Below are positions 6,075 through 7,032 of a DNA stretch of 7,032 nt, piece after piece (the first letter of the stretch is position 1; every line of letters starts with the position of its first letter). The notes beneath the pieces were generated by a model. The model was not told the DNA's origin. It did no database searches and saw only the letters and a list, made by a program, of their open reading frames with translations. Made by a program: the position numbers and the translations under genes. The DNA is from Bacteroidota bacterium (lineage in GTDB: Bacteria; Bacteroidota; Bacteroidia; Chitinophagales; Chitinophagaceae), in contig JAEZRL010000447.1 in assembly GCA_023440945.1 (NCBI GenBank), positions 1 to 7,032 of the forward strand, read 5' to 3'.

Positions 6075-7032
6075 ATGGTTGATGTAATTCTTGGTTTGCA
6101 ATGGGGCGATGAAGGAAAAGGTAAGATAGTGGATTACTTTGCTCCTGATTATGATATCATTGCAAGATTTCAAGGTGGGCCCAATGCAGGTCACACATTA
6201 TATGTAGGTGATAAAAAAATTGTTTTACACCAGATACCTTCAGGTATCTTTCATCAAAACACTATTAATTTAATTGGAAATGGTGTAGTGCTCGACCCGG
6301 TAACATTGAAAAAGGAATGCGAAAAAGTAGCAGCATTTGGTATTGATGTTAAAAAGAATCTTTTTATTTCGGAAAGAACAAATCTTATCGTTCCAACTCA
6401 TCGTGCGTTGGACAAAGCTTCGGAAGCATCAAAAGGTTCTGATAAGATCGGTTCAACTTTAAAAGGAATCGGCCCTGCTTATATGGATAAAACAGGCCGT
6501 AATGCTTTACGTGTTGGTGACCTGCTTGATAAAAATTTTATCACCCAGTATATTCGTCTTCGTTTAAAGCACCAGAAATTGCTGGATAACTTCAATTTCA
6601 ATGAAGATATTTCGGATTGGGAAGAAGAATTTTTTGATGCGATAGAATTTCTTCGCACATTGAATGTTGTTAATGGAGAGTACTTTATCAACAACCATTT
6701 ATCAAACGGCAAAAAAGTTCTGGCAGAAGGCGCACAGGGAAGCATGCTTGATATTGATTTCGGCACGTTTCCTTTTGTTACTTCATCAAATACCATTTCA
6801 GCAGGTGTGTGCACAGGGCTTGGTGTAGCGCCCCAAAAAATAAATGAAGTTATCGGTGTAACAAAGGCTTATTGCACACGTGTTGGCAGCGGGCCTTTTC
6901 CAACTGAACTGGAAGATGAAACAGGTGAAGAGCTAAGAAAAACCGGTAATGAATTTGGTGCTACCACTGGCCGGCCAAGACGTTGTGGGTGGATTGATCT
7001 TGTTGCTTTAAAATATACCTGCATGATAAATG
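6075..7032 (+). CDS. purA: Adenylosuccinate synthetase (3' partial)
   Basis: PurA joins IMP and aspartate using GTP, the first committed step from IMP to AMP. The window holds 319 residues plus one base; the family is usually about 420-430 residues, so roughly the last quarter is cut off. The GTP-binding/catalytic loop QWGDEGKGKIVD sits at 9-20 with the catalytic Asp12, and GGPNAGHT at 34-41 supplies His40. Further family blocks are IPSGI (54-58), GNGVVLDP (68-75), IGSTLKGIGPAYMDK (125-139), EGAQGSMLDIDFGTFPFVTSSNT (218-240, key residues Gln221 and Asp226), TRVGSGPFPTEL (268-279) and GNEFGATTGRPRRCGWID (291-308), the last carrying arginines of the substrate loop. ATG 6075 gives the expected short N-terminus before the loop. 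A Bacteroidota-type promoter lies just upstream. Confidence 0.97.
   Translation, partial: MVDVILGLQWGDEGKGKIVDYFAPDYDIIARFQGGPNAGHTLYVGDKKIVLHQIPSGIFHQNTINLIGNGVVLDPVTLKKECEKVAAFGIDVKKNLFISERTNLIVPTHRALDKASEASKGSDKIGSTLKGIGPAYMDKTGRNALRVGDLLDKNFITQYIRLRLKHQKLLDNFNFNEDISDWEEEFFDAIEFLRTLNVVNGEYFINNHLSNGKKVLAEGAQGSMLDIDFGTFPFVTSSNTISAGVCTGLGVAPQKINEVIGVTKAYCTRVGSGPFPTELEDETGEELRKTGNEFGATTGRPRRCGWIDLVALKYTCMIN

Noticed and set aside
6479..6814. Minus-strand open frame of 111 codons inside purA
   Set aside because: It lies wholly antisense to conserved purA sequence and has no recognisable protein features.
1..7032. Mobile elements, CRISPR arrays, tRNA or rRNA genes, riboswitches, toxin-antitoxin or defence genes
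   Set aside because: Read on both strands, the window shows no transposase, terminal inverted repeats, spaced direct repeats, cloverleaf structure or defence-type protein.

Overview
The window is AT-rich DNA that looks like the chromosome of a member of the Bacteroidota, most likely Chitinophagia/Chitinophagaceae. The evidence is a type B type-IX-secretion C-terminal domain on a PKD-repeat protein, start codons without convincing Shine-Dalgarno sequences, TAnnTTTG-like promoter elements, and protein sequences of the Bacteroidota type (for example the GGPNAGH version of the PurA loop). The family-level placement is an inference. All recognised genes lie on the + strand, and both ends of the window cut through genes.

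Layout: (1) Bases 1-2241 hold the 3' part of a large secreted adhesin-like protein, with five PKD modules, three Ig-like modules and a T9SS sorting domain. A hairpin that could terminate transcription follows. (2) Bases 2386-3897 encode a tagaturonate reductase (UxaB, mannitol-dehydrogenase superfamily). It stands alone, without other galacturonate-pathway genes, and an 11-bp bulged hairpin ends four bases before its start codon. (3) A 127-bp spacer carries a segment that resembles a dispersed intergenic repeat. (4) Bases 4025-4432 encode a small lipocalin-like lipoprotein. (5) Bases 4467-5129 and 5148-5981 encode MqnB (futalosine hydrolase) and MqnD (1,4-dihydroxy-6-naphthoate synthase), two steps of the futalosine route to menaquinone. 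(6) From 6075 to the end lies the first three quarters of purA (adenylosuccinate synthetase), behind a good Bacteroidota-type promoter.

How they fit together: mqnB and mqnD are 18 bases apart and act in one pathway, so they are very probably co-transcribed. MqnB releases hypoxanthine, which can be salvaged to IMP, the substrate of PurA, so the mqnB-mqnD-purA order has a plausible metabolic link. The secreted PKD protein, uxaB and the lipoprotein have no evident functional tie to these genes.

I see no mobile element, CRISPR array, tRNA, rRNA or obviously novel multi-gene system. This is mostly ordinary core-genome sequence. The features most worth checking are the hairpin in front of uxaB, the possible repeat at 3927-3977 and the regular cysteine pairing in the PKD protein.
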